The position numbers and the translations under genes were made by a program. Positions 1 through 6,654 of a stretch of DNA of 15,383 nucleotides are shown piece by piece. Every line of letters begins with the position of its first letter. The stretch's first letter is position 1. The notes beneath the pieces are model-generated. The model was not told the origin of the DNA. It did no database searches and saw only the letters and a list, made by a program, of their open reading frames with translations. Source of the stretch: JBBITW01 sp037440525 (lineage in GTDB: Bacteria > Desulfobacterota > BSN033 > UBA1163); assembly GCA_037440525.1 (NCBI GenBank), contig JBBITW010000082.1, positions 1 through 15,383 on the forward strand, in the 5' to 3' direction.

Positions 1-72
1 CCCGCGACGCGCGGACCACGCCGCACGCGCCGCCCCCCACCCACCCGCCCCGCCCCACGCCCCCCCCCCCCC
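1..72. other. C-rich, T-free end tract, probable artefact
   Basis: These 72 bases are almost only C and G with seven A and not one T, and they end in a run of thirteen C (60-72). At base 73 composition switches abruptly to AT-rich DNA like the rest of the window. Read on the other strand this is a G-rich tract without A. That is what low-signal poly-G reads from two-colour Illumina chemistry look like when assembled at a contig end. I infer it is not genomic. A genuine GC-rich repeat is possible but less likely. Confidence 0.75.
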
Positions 73-239
73 TAAATCACAGAGAGAGGAGAAATGAGTA
101 AGAATTTCGAAGTGGTTTGTTCCAAGATTTTCACATTTTTTAAAGAAGAGAGAAATTTTGATTTTTTAAGAAATATTTTATTTTTTAGTAGATTTCAAAA
201 AGAGGGGGTCAAGGAGATGGGATGACAGGTAAATTTATG
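73..239. other. AT-rich leader with no convincing gene
   Basis: This stretch precedes the exosortase promoter. It holds one short open frame of 43 codons (94-225, ATG to TGA) whose AGGAG lies only 2 bases before the ATG. Its product would be rich in Phe and Lys and matches nothing I recognise. A second frame of 26 codons (222-302) overlaps it as ATGA and has AAGGAG 5 bases upstream. Neither is well enough supported to call a gene. Confidence 0.4.
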
Positions 240-268
240 TTGTCAATTATACCCATAAGTGTTAAAAT
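240..268 (+). promoter_or_regulatory. sigma70-type promoter of the exosortase gene
   Basis: The -35 hexamer TTGTCA (240-245) matches TTGACA at five of six bases. A 17-base spacer is followed by the -10 hexamer TAAAAT (263-268), again five of six against TATAAT. Transcription would start near base 275. That leaves a leader of about 18 bases holding the Shine-Dalgarno AGGAAGG (281-287), 5 bases before the ATG at 293. It implies the exosortase gene has its own promoter. No mapping data support it; the call rests on the hexamers and spacing. Confidence 0.6.
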
Positions 269-292
269 TTTTAAATACAAAGGAAGGATAAG

Positions 293-1918
293 ATGGTGGT
301 AAATAAAATCAGGTCTTTTTGGGATATTAAAATAAGCTCTAAAGATTGGGTTTTCCTGTTCACATATACTGCATTTATATTTATAGTTTATTTTTCGGCT
401 CTCAAGCAGATGGTTTCAGGCTGGAACAGGGAGGATTATTCATATTGTTATCTGATTCCATTTGTTATCTTATATCTGATATGGGAGAAGAGGAAGGTTT
501 TGAGTAATTTAGATTCAATTCCTACGTGGATAGGCTTTATACCATTTGGGTTAGGGATTGTCCTTTTCTGGCTTGGAGAGTTGGGAGGGGAGTATTTCAC
601 ACTTTATATATCTTTCTGGTTAATCATAGTTGGGGTTTTATGGAATCACTTAGGGTGGAAGAAGGTAAAGGTCTTAGCATTTAGTTTGTTTATGGTGCTC
701 ACGATGTTTCCTCTCCCGGGTTTCTTATATAATAAGATATCTCTCAGGCTTCAGTTGATTTCATCAAAATTGGGGGTTGGGATTTTACAGCTTTACGGTA
801 TGTCAGCCTACAGGGAAGGTAATGTTATTGATCTCGGATTTACACAGCTTCAGGTTGTTGAGGCATGTAGTGGTTTAAGGTATTTAATCTCCCTCGTAAT
901 ACTCAGTATTCTTCTTGCTTATTTCTTTAAGGAGAGGCTCTGGAAGAGGGGAATTATCGTCATATCATCTATCCCCATATCTATCATGATGAATAGCCTG
1001 AGAATCGCTCTTACAGGAATTCTCTATGAGGTATGGGGTGCGAAGGTTGCAGAGGGTTTCTTTCATGGATTTTCGGGGTGGCTTATATTCCTTGGCGCAC
1101 TTAGTATTATGTTAGTAGAGATATGGATTTTGAAGAAAATGGGAAATAGGAAATTGGAAGCAGGAAGTGAAGGTAAGGAAAAACCTAAAACAGGGATTCA
1201 AAACTCAAAGTTTAAAATTCAGGATCCAGAACCGAATTCTTCAAAGTCTCTAAATTCTCACTCTTCAATTTTCCCTCTTTTTAGTACTCCCCAGTTTATT
1301 GTAGCGATTATACTTCTTGGTGCAACCCTTGCCCTCTCGCAGGGAATTGAGTTCCGGGAGAAGATTCCCATAAGAAAAACGCTTGATCAGTTTCCATTAG
1401 AGGTTAAAGAATGGGTTGGAAAACGCGATAGGATGGAGCAGAGGTTTATAGATGAGCTTGATCTTAGTGATTATGTGATTATTGATTATAAGAATAGTGA
1501 TGGTAAGCAGGTGAATTTTTATGTAGCTTATTATGAGAGTCAGAGGAAGGGTGAGTCGATTCATTCTCCAGAGACATGCCTTCCTGGCAGCGGGTGGGAG
1601 TTTAAGGAAGCAGGGACAAAGAATGTTCTGATAGGTAATGATTCTTCCATTAAGGTTAATCGTGCATTTATGTCGAAGCCAGGTGTAAGGGAGCTCGTAT
1701 ATTTCTGGTTTCCAATGCGTGGTCGGATTCTCACAAATGCCTATCAGTTGAAGATATATACATTCTGGGATGCACTTACACGTCAGAGAACCGATGGTGC
1801 TCTGGTTCGGATTATCACCCTTGTCTATCCAGGGGAAGATACAGGAGATGCAGAGGCAAGACTTCAGGGTTTTACCCGAGATATTGTTCCTATCCTTTCT
1901 CAGTTCTTACCCAACTGA
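293..1918 (+). CDS. exosortase with fused C-terminal EpsI domain
   Basis: This is an inner-membrane cysteine transpeptidase of the exosortase (EpsH) family, joined to an EpsI domain. Exosortases cut and anchor PEP-CTERM-type proteins on their way to the surface, usually beside exopolysaccharide genes. Residues 1-282 form about eight hydrophobic segments. The expected catalytic residues are visible: Cys192 in ACSG, Arg237 in NSLRI and His258 in FFHGFSGW. Residues 283-330 are a hydrophilic linker, a hydrophobic segment follows at about 334-350, and about 350-541 is the EpsI domain with His424 and Cys429 in HSPETCLPGSGW. The N-terminal motif usually written YSHG reads YSYC here (49-52). The start is fixed by AGGAAGG 5 bases upstream. 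It is the only plus-strand gene and has its own promoter. No PEP-CTERM substrate is in the window. The full domain set resembles fused exosortase subfamilies such as XrtA or XrtD, but I cannot assign the subfamily. Confidence 0.93.
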   Translation: MVVNKIRSFWDIKISSKDWVFLFTYTAFIFIVYFSALKQMVSGWNREDYSYCYLIPFVILYLIWEKRKVLSNLDSIPTWIGFIPFGLGIVLFWLGELGGEYFTLYISFWLIIVGVLWNHLGWKKVKVLAFSLFMVLTMFPLPGFLYNKISLRLQLISSKLGVGILQLYGMSAYREGNVIDLGFTQLQVVEACSGLRYLISLVILSILLAYFFKERLWKRGIIVISSIPISIMMNSLRIALTGILYEVWGAKVAEGFFHGFSGWLIFLGALSIMLVEIWILKKMGNRKLEAGSEGKEKPKTGIQNSKFKIQDPEPNSSKSLNSHSSIFPLFSTPQFIVAIILLGATLALSQGIEFREKIPIRKTLDQFPLEVKEWVGKRDRMEQRFIDELDLSDYVIIDYKNSDGKQVNFYVAYYESQRKGESIHSPETCLPGSGWEFKEAGTKNVLIGNDSSIKVNRAFMSKPGVRELVYFWFPMRGRILTNAYQLKIYTFWDALTRQRTDGALVRIITLVYPGEDTGDAEARLQGFTRDIVPILSQFLPN

Positions 1919-1927
1919 CCTTCAGTT
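1913..1927. repeat. short hairpin between convergent genes
   Basis: AACTGA (1913-1918) and TCAGTT (1922-1927) form a perfect 6-base inverted repeat with a 3-base loop. It overlaps the TGA stop of the exosortase gene, 16 bases short of the stop of the convergent ComEA-like gene. No T-tract follows on either strand, so a role as a bidirectional terminator is only a possibility. Confidence 0.25.
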
Positions 1928-1943
1928 AAACCTTGTAGGTGAA

Positions 1944-2582
1944 TCACTTCTTAGGTGGATTGATGATAAAAAAATTTCTGAGGGATTTAAAATTTTTTTC
2001 TCCAATCCCTCTCACATTCTTTAATTCTTCAACCGATCGAAATCCATTTCTCTTTTTGCGATATGTTAAAATCTCCTGAGCAAGAGATTCCCCAATACCT
2101 GGTATCAAACAGAGGTCTTCAATGGAGACCTTATTGAGGTCGAGGGGAATGGAGAACAGGAGAAGTTTTCTGGCCTCCATCCTTTCAATCTTTATCCTCA
2201 CTTCCTTCTCAAGCCTTTTCTCGACATTAATGAGTGTCCCACTTTCGAGAACCTTTGAAGAGGATTCTTCGTCAAAAAGTGCATATTCTTTAAGACCACC
2301 TGCCCTTTGAATTGCCTCCCCAAGTGTTGGGGAATGTTTGAAGATGTATAGCCCGGGTTTATTAACTTCTCCTAAGATCTCAACCGCAATCTCCTGAGTG
2401 AACTCCACATGTGGTAGATGGGAACGGTAGTAAAATTTGAAATAGAGGATACCAAGGACAAGGAGAGCTAAACAAAAAAGGATCTTCTGCTGGTCAATAG
2501 AAAAGTATCTAAATGAACTAAGGATATTTATTAAGGAGCGAAGATTAGATACAGGAGAGAGATTTCTCAATTTCTTTATCAT
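1944..2582 (-). CDS. ComEA-like membrane protein (SLBB + helix-hairpin-helix)
   Basis: The 212-residue protein has a basic N-terminus, one membrane segment (about 33-50), an SLBB-type domain starting at the VEILGEVNKPGLYIF motif (about 67-122) and a C-terminal double helix-hairpin-helix domain (about 147-205). The hairpins are IPGIGESLA and VRGIGEKNF. This is the ComEA layout. ComEA is a membrane-anchored protein that binds incoming double-stranded DNA outside the membrane during natural transformation. No other competence gene is nearby, so the DNA-uptake role is inferred from architecture only. Free-standing proteins of this type are common and many are untested. It lies 33 bases after cimA and is the last gene of the minus-strand cluster. 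The ATG has only a weak upstream AGGGGA about 11 bases away. The last codons overlap a terminator-like hairpin. Confidence 0.85.
   Translation of the reverse strand: MIKKLRNLSPVSNLRSLINILSSFRYFSIDQQKILFCLALLVLGILYFKFYYRSHLPHVEFTQEIAVEILGEVNKPGLYIFKHSPTLGEAIQRAGGLKEYALFDEESSSKVLESGTLINVEKRLEKEVRIKIERMEARKLLLFSIPLDLNKVSIEDLCLIPGIGESLAQEILTYRKKRNGFRSVEELKNVRGIGEKNFKSLRNFFIINPPKK
1968..2011 (-). terminator. terminator-like hairpin and T-tract inside the gene end
   Basis: Read on the minus strand, GAGGGATT and AATCCCTC (2011-2004 and 1987-1980) make a perfect 8-base stem. The 16-base loop contains a further AAAA/TTTT pairing. Five bases after the stem comes a run of seven T (1974-1968). This fits an intrinsic terminator for the minus-strand cluster, but it sits about 22 bases before the stop codon of the ComEA-like gene, so it may be chance in an AT-rich lysine/phenylalanine stretch. 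Confidence 0.3.
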
Positions 2583-2615
2583 TAATTTTGAAATCCCCTG
2601 CCTCGGGTAAGCTCA

Positions 2616-4199
2616 TCAGGAATGCTCGGATGATTTATCTTTTTCCTTCAAAAGCTTATAGTCAATTGAGTCTACAAGGGCCTGCCAGCTTGCCTGTAAT
2701 ATATTTTCAGAGACCCCAACTGTTCCCCAGGTAGTTTTCCCGTCTCCTGATTCGATTAAAACTCTCGTATGTGCGGCTGTTCCATCTTTTGTCGATAGAA
2801 TCCTGACCTTGAAGTCTAAGAGTTTTACCTCTTTCAACTCAGGATAGAATTTCTCGAGTGCCTTTCTCAGGGCATTATCAAGGGCATTGACAGGACCGTT
2901 TCCGAGTGCGGCAGTATGTTCTATCTGATCTCCCACACGAACCATGATAGTTGCCTCTGAGAGGGGTGGAGATTCCTCTCTCTTCTCAACAATGACGCGA
3001 AATCCAAGAAGGTCAAAAAATCTTTTATGCTCACCGAGGGCCTTTTTTATCAGGATTTCGAATGAGCCCTCAGCCCCCTCAAACTGGAAGCCCTGGTTTT
3101 CAAGATTTTTAAGATCATTGAGAATCTGCCTGACTTTTGGGTCCTTACTCTGGAGGTCTATTTTGAATTCCGAAGCCTTATAAAGTATATTTGACTCTCC
3201 TGAAAGATCTGATACAAGCACCCTTTGCCTGTTACCGACCTTTTCAGGATGGATATGTTCATAGGTTAAAGGACTTTTTCTTATTGCGCTTACATGAACA
3301 CCACCTTTATGGGCAAAAGCACTATCCCCTACATAGGGGAGATATTTATTATGTGGTAGATTGGCGAGCTCTGAAATGAAACGGGAGACCTCGGTTATCA
3401 TTCTTAACTGGTCATCTGAAATGCAATCAATCCCCATCTTCAATTTGAGATTGGGAATAATAGAACATAGGTTGGCATTACCACATCTTTCACCATAACC
3501 ATTTATTGTGCCCTGAACCAGTCGAGCCCCTTCCATTACTGCAAAAATGCTATTTGCTACAGCCATCTCCGAATCATTATGCACATGGATTCCAAGGGGT
3601 GTTGAGATTTCTTTTTTAACCTCCTTCATAATGGATTGAATCTCATGGGGAAGGGTTCCTCCATTGGTGTCACAGAGGACAATCCAGTCAGCCCCTCCCT
3701 CCTGTGCAGCACGGAGTGTCTTGAGGGCATATGAGGGATTGCCTTTAAACCCATCAAAGAAATGCTCGGCATCAAAGATCACCTCCTGGATACGATTCTT
3801 TAAAAATCGGATTGATTGATAGATGATCTCGAGATTCTGGTCAAGTGAGATATTCAGTGCCTCAAGAGGGTGGATGTCCCACGATTTACCAAAAATGGTT
3901 ACAGTGTCTGTCTTAGATTCCACAAGGGAGAGAATGTTAGGGTCGTCTTCAGGGGAAATTCCTGCGCGGCATGTGCTTCCAAATGCGACCAATTTTGCAT
4001 GGGAGAGAGCAATTGATTTCATCTTCTCAAAGAATTGTTGATCCTTCGGGTTTGAACCAGGCCATCCCCCTTCAATATAGTGAATTCCAAGTGAATCGAG
4101 CTTATGGGCAATTCGCACCTTATCCTCCACTGAGAAGGCTATATCTTCTGCCTGTGTGCCATCCCGGAGGGTTGTATCGTAAATTTTAACTTCTTTCAA
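2616..4199 (-). CDS. cimA: (R)-citramalate synthase
   Basis: CimA condenses acetyl-CoA with pyruvate to (R)-citramalate, the first step of the threonine-independent route to isoleucine. The N-terminal TIM barrel carries YDTTLRDGTQ, the metal-binding HVHND and the GERCGNA signature. The C-terminal third is a LeuA-type allosteric dimer domain ending in WQALVDSIDYKL, with GNGPVNALDNALRKAL before it. These features and the motif TLRDGTQAEDIAFS separate it from 2-isopropylmalate synthase and homocitrate synthase. I chose a TTG start (4197-4199) giving 527 residues. It has AAGGAG (4208-4213) 8 bases upstream and puts the first motif at the usual distance from the N-terminus. The frame stays open to an ATG at 4217 and a TTG at 4229, which lack a good ribosome site. 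It follows lysC by about 75 bases, probably in one operon. The allosteric domain suggests isoleucine feedback, an inference from the family. Confidence 0.93.
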   Translation of the reverse strand: MKEVKIYDTTLRDGTQAEDIAFSVEDKVRIAHKLDSLGIHYIEGGWPGSNPKDQQFFEKMKSIALSHAKLVAFGSTCRAGISPEDDPNILSLVESKTDTVTIFGKSWDIHPLEALNISLDQNLEIIYQSIRFLKNRIQEVIFDAEHFFDGFKGNPSYALKTLRAAQEGGADWIVLCDTNGGTLPHEIQSIMKEVKKEISTPLGIHVHNDSEMAVANSIFAVMEGARLVQGTINGYGERCGNANLCSIIPNLKLKMGIDCISDDQLRMITEVSRFISELANLPHNKYLPYVGDSAFAHKGGVHVSAIRKSPLTYEHIHPEKVGNRQRVLVSDLSGESNILYKASEFKIDLQSKDPKVRQILNDLKNLENQGFQFEGAEGSFEILIKKALGEHKRFFDLLGFRVIVEKREESPPLSEATIMVRVGDQIEHTAALGNGPVNALDNALRKALEKFYPELKEVKLLDFKVRILSTKDGTAAHTRVLIESGDGKTTWGTVGVSENILQASWQALVDSIDYKLLKEKDKSSEHS

Positions 4200-4207
4200 A
4201 CCTTTTA

Positions 4208-4213
4208 CTCCTT
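4208..4213 (-). promoter_or_regulatory. ribosome binding site deciding the cimA start
   Basis: The minus-strand sequence is AAGGAG, 8 bases before a TTG codon. It lies inside the longer open frame, which argues that the extra 10 N-terminal codons are not translated. No comparable site precedes the ATG at 4217 or the TTG at 4229. Confidence 0.55.
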
Positions 4214-4274
4214 CCATCGAAAGAATCAATTCTCAATGGAGAATGGTGATTGATTATTTATAATTTAACACTGT

Positions 4275-4775
4275 TTATTGTTCTTCGGCCACTGTTGGCT
4301 TATCCAGTTCAAATGCATCGTGGAGAGCCCTGACAGCAAGCTCAGTATATTTTGAGTCGATGATACAGGAGATCTTTATCTCCGATGTAGAGACCATTTT
4401 AATATTGATTCCTTCCCTCGCCAGTGCAGAAAACATCTGAGCGGCCACATTGGAATGGCTTCTCATCCCAACTCCAACAATCGATACCTTTGCAATATTT
4501 TCATCGAAAAGGATTTCTCTTCCTCCTATCTCACCGAGGGTTTGTTTGACAATCTGGAGTGTCTTTGGGAAATCGGATTTTGGAACTGTGAATGCTACAT
4601 CTGCATGTCCTTTTTCAGTGCTTGATGTCTGGATAATCATATCCACAACGATATTGGCCTCTGCGATTGGTTTAAATAGCTTTGCTGCTATTCCAGGGAC
4701 ATCAGGTACCCCCATAATCTCAATCTTTGCCTCATTCTTATTATAAGTAATACCAGAAACTATAACCTTTTCCAT
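4275..4775 (-). CDS. possible internal-start beta subunit of aspartokinase
   Basis: Within lysC and in the same frame, AAGGAGG (4784-4790, minus strand) stands 8 bases before an ATG (4773-4775). Starting there gives 166 residues made up of the two ACT domains only. Alpha2-beta2 aspartokinases of Bacillus subtilis LysC, Corynebacterium and Thermus make exactly such a beta subunit from an internal start. The Shine-Dalgarno falls on the codons for Lys-Glu-Asp, so coincidence is possible in an acidic, lysine-rich linker. I see the signal directly; its use is inferred. Confidence 0.5.
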   Translation of the reverse strand: MEKVIVSGITYNKNEAKIEIMGVPDVPGIAAKLFKPIAEANIVVDMIIQTSSTEKGHADVAFTVPKSDFPKTLQIVKQTLGEIGGREILFDENIAKVSIVGVGMRSHSNVAAQMFSALAREGINIKMVSTSEIKISCIIDSKYTELAVRALHDAFELDKPTVAEEQ

Positions 4776-5513
4776 CTCTTCATCCTCCTTGCATACGATT
4801 GTCCCGGGATTGTCGTTAAATGATGACCTGACATGGATTGGAACATCATATTTCTTGGCAAATTCAACAGAGCGAATCTGAAGCACCTTTGCCCCCAAAC
4901 TTGCCATCTCGAGCATCTCATCATATGAGATCCTGGCAAGCTTTCTCGCCTTGGGGTAGACATTTGGGTCTGTTGTGTAGACACCATCCACATCTGTATA
5001 AATTTCACATATATCCGCCTTGAGTGCAGATGCAATGGCCACCGCTGTCGTATCAGATCCTCCACGGCCGAGGGTAGTAATATTGTCTTCTTCATCCACG
5101 CCCTGAAATCCTGCCACAACCACTATACGGCCATCTTTTAGATCATCGAGAATTTTCTCCGATTCGATTCCTGTGATACGTGCCTTTCCGAATGCACTAT
5201 CAGTAGCGATCTTTATCTGGAATCCAAGATATGATTTTGCATCATAACCCATAGATTTTAGTGCTATGGCTAAAAGGGCAACTGAAACCTGTTCCCCTGT
5301 CGAGAGGAGAACATCAAGTTCTCTTTCATCAGGGTTTGGTGTAACCTGCTGGGCCAAGCGAATAAGTTTATCCGTTTCCCCAGCCATAGCAGATACTACA
5401 ACTACCACATTATGATTCTGTTTTTTAGTCTGGATGATCTTCTGTGCTACATTTTTTATCCTTTCAATATCACCAACTGATGTGCCACCAAATTTTTGAA
5501 CCACCAGAGCCAT
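4275..5513 (-). CDS. lysC: aspartate kinase (aspartokinase)
   Basis: This enzyme phosphorylates L-aspartate with ATP, the committed step to lysine, threonine, methionine and diaminopimelate for the cell wall. The 412 residues match the usual length of the LysC-type single-function enzyme. The kinase domain (1 to about 245) shows KFGGTSVG (7-14), STGEQVS (71-77), GRGGSDTTA (149-157) and YTDVDGVYTTDP (172-183). Two ACT domains follow, about 266-330 and 342-405, which in this family bind lysine and/or threonine for feedback. The ATG at 5513 has GGAGGG 6 bases upstream. There is no homoserine dehydrogenase fusion. An in-frame ATG at residue 247, just before the ACT domains, has its own strong Shine-Dalgarno, so a shorter regulatory subunit may also be made (separate entry). 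It lies between tsaE (60-base gap) and cimA. Confidence 0.97.
   Translation of the reverse strand: MALVVQKFGGTSVGDIERIKNVAQKIIQTKKQNHNVVVVVSAMAGETDKLIRLAQQVTPNPDERELDVLLSTGEQVSVALLAIALKSMGYDAKSYLGFQIKIATDSAFGKARITGIESEKILDDLKDGRIVVVAGFQGVDEEDNITTLGRGGSDTTAVAIASALKADICEIYTDVDGVYTTDPNVYPKARKLARISYDEMLEMASLGAKVLQIRSVEFAKKYDVPIHVRSSFNDNPGTIVCKEDEEMEKVIVSGITYNKNEAKIEIMGVPDVPGIAAKLFKPIAEANIVVDMIIQTSSTEKGHADVAFTVPKSDFPKTLQIVKQTLGEIGGREILFDENIAKVSIVGVGMRSHSNVAAQMFSALAREGINIKMVSTSEIKISCIIDSKYTELAVRALHDAFELDKPTVAEEQ
4784..4790 (-). promoter_or_regulatory. internal Shine-Dalgarno in lysC
   Basis: AAGGAGG on the minus strand is a seven-base match to the anti-Shine-Dalgarno. It sits 8 bases before the in-frame ATG of codon 247, between the kinase domain and the first ACT domain. 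It is at least as strong as the site at the lysC start itself. Confidence 0.55.
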
Positions 5514-5573
5514 TGATTTCCCTCCTTTTCAAAATGGCGAATGAAAAATTTAGATCGTAAAATAAAAATATAA

Positions 5574-6053
5574 TTAATTTACTTTGTATTTTAAATTCCT
5601 AATTTCTTTCACAAGTTCTTCATATCTCTTCCCTCTCCCTGTAATTTCGATTGTGCGTGAATTCTTTCCTTCGTAATTTATCCTAACCATCAGGAGATCT
5701 CGGGGAAGTATGGAAGGGATTTTGTCTGCCCATTCTATAGCAGTAATTCCCTCACTCTCGAAATATTCTTCTAAGCCAAGCTCTCCTGCCTCCCTTTCTT
5801 CATTTATCCTGTAAAGGTCGATATGATAAAATGGAATCCTTCCCGAATATTCATTTATCAATACGAAAGAGGGACTTGATATCTTCGATTTTTTAACTCC
5901 TGCACCAGAAGCCAATCCTTTAATAAATTGTGTCTTACCTGAGCCCAGTTCCCCAATAAGGGCTACAATATCCCCCTGGTTAAGAAGGCTTCCTATCTGC
6001 TTTCCAATTTTAATGGTTTCTAAGGAGCTCTTAGTTTGAAGGACTACAGCCAT
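5574..6053 (-). CDS. tsaE: tRNA t6A synthesis ATPase TsaE
   Basis: TsaE is the P-loop ATPase that works with TsaD and TsaB to attach the threonylcarbamoyl group to A37 of ANN-decoding tRNAs. From the start chosen here (159 residues) it shows the Walker A GELGSGKT, the threonine-rich-loop equivalent SPSFVLINEY, HIDLYR and AIEWADKI, all in the family order. The frame is open 12 codons further, to an ATG at 6089 that would overlap the DUF151 gene by 23 bases. I prefer the inner ATG (6051-6053). It starts MAVVLQTKS, fits the family N-terminus and leaves a 13-base gap. Neither start has a clear ribosome site, so translation may be coupled to the upstream gene. lysC follows after 60 bases. Confidence 0.92.
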   Translation of the reverse strand: MAVVLQTKSSLETIKIGKQIGSLLNQGDIVALIGELGSGKTQFIKGLASGAGVKKSKISSPSFVLINEYSGRIPFYHIDLYRINEEREAGELGLEEYFESEGITAIEWADKIPSILPRDLLMVRINYEGKNSRTIEITGRGKRYEELVKEIRNLKYKVN

Positions 6054-6066
6054 TCCAATAACCAAA

Positions 6067-6540
6067 TTAGGCTTTATATTTAAAGTCATCCGGATTTAGA
6101 TTTTCCAACCATTCCTTCAATTGATCACCCTCCTTCTCGAGGTCAATGGTTCTTGCCTTTTCAATGACATGCTCTGAAACAAATATCGGGGCATCAACGG
6201 CAAGGGCAATGGCAATTGCATCACTTGGCCGCGAATCAATGAAAACCTCTTCTCCTTTACGATTGAGGTGGATCAGGGCATAATAGGTATTCTCTTTCAG
6301 GTCATTGACCACGATCTTAATTACATGAGAATCAAGGGTCTTGAGAATATTGTTAATCAGGTCATGGGTCATAGGCCTATGAGAATGGATTTTCTTTAAT
6401 TTCATAGCAATTGCATTGGCTTCAAATGGCCCTATCCAGATAGGCAGTCCTGTTTTATTGGCAAGATCCATCAGTAAGACAACGAATCCATTAGATGTAG
6501 AATCGAAGGTTAAAAATTTTACTTTCATCTCAATATACAT
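6067..6540 (-). CDS. DUF151 / bifunctional nuclease family protein
   Basis: The 157-residue protein has the full set of DUF151 (bifunctional nuclease, BFN) motifs: LPIWIGPFEANAIA (32-45), RPMTHDLI (55-62), a strand ending in IDSRPSDAIAIAL (101-113), PIFVSE and a C-terminal WLENLNPDDF. Plant members are reported to have RNase and DNase activity. The bacterial role is largely unknown, and some members act in stress or protein interactions. I therefore do not claim a reaction. The start is supported by AAAGGAG 7 bases before the ATG. A consensus -10 box lies about 65 bases upstream, so this may be the first gene of a unit running through tsaE, lysC, cimA and the ComEA-like gene. tsaE begins 13 bases after its stop, or overlaps it if the longer form is used. 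Confidence 0.9.
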   Translation of the reverse strand: MYIEMKVKFLTFDSTSNGFVVLLMDLANKTGLPIWIGPFEANAIAMKLKKIHSHRPMTHDLINNILKTLDSHVIKIVVNDLKENTYYALIHLNRKGEEVFIDSRPSDAIAIALAVDAPIFVSEHVIEKARTIDLEKEGDQLKEWLENLNPDDFKYKA

Positions 6541-6603
6541 CTTAAATCTCCTTTCCTAACACACTTTTGAAAATAACCTTTTACCCCTTTGTGTTGCAAA
6601 TCT

Positions 6604-6609
6604 ATTATA
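6604..6609 (-). promoter_or_regulatory. candidate -10 box upstream of the DUF151 gene
   Basis: A perfect TATAAT on the minus strand lies in the 114-base gap (6541-6654) after the release-factor-like gene. The best -35 candidates at 15-18 bases spacing (for example AGAGAT) are poor, so the promoter is uncertain or activator-dependent. No terminator is visible in this gap. Confidence 0.35.
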
Positions 6610-6654
6610 ACCTAATTGATAAATAAATCTCTTCATGTAATACCACAGGTCAGA

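Noticed and set aside
94..225. Open frame of 43 codons upstream of the exosortase gene
   Set aside because: The Shine-Dalgarno spacing is only 2 bases, the product is biased toward Phe and Lys, no family is recognisable, and the exosortase promoter lies downstream of it.
222..302. Open frame of 26 codons with AAGGAG, overlapping the previous one and the exosortase start
   Set aside because: It spans the -35 and -10 boxes of the promoter and is too short to judge; probably chance.
4220..4254. Inverted repeat AATCAA...TTGATT with an inner TTCTC/GAGAA near the start of cimA
   Set aside because: The two arms are separated by an uneven 6-base bulge and the region is short and AT-rich; support for a regulatory hairpin is too thin.
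4760..5119. Minus-strand open frame of 119 codons within lysC
   Set aside because: It is a shifted frame of a clear aspartokinase gene, and its composition is unlike a real protein.
5514..5573. AT-rich gap between tsaE and lysC considered for a lysine riboswitch
   Set aside because: Sixty bases are far too few for a lysine riboswitch, and no stem structure is visible beyond the ribosome site.
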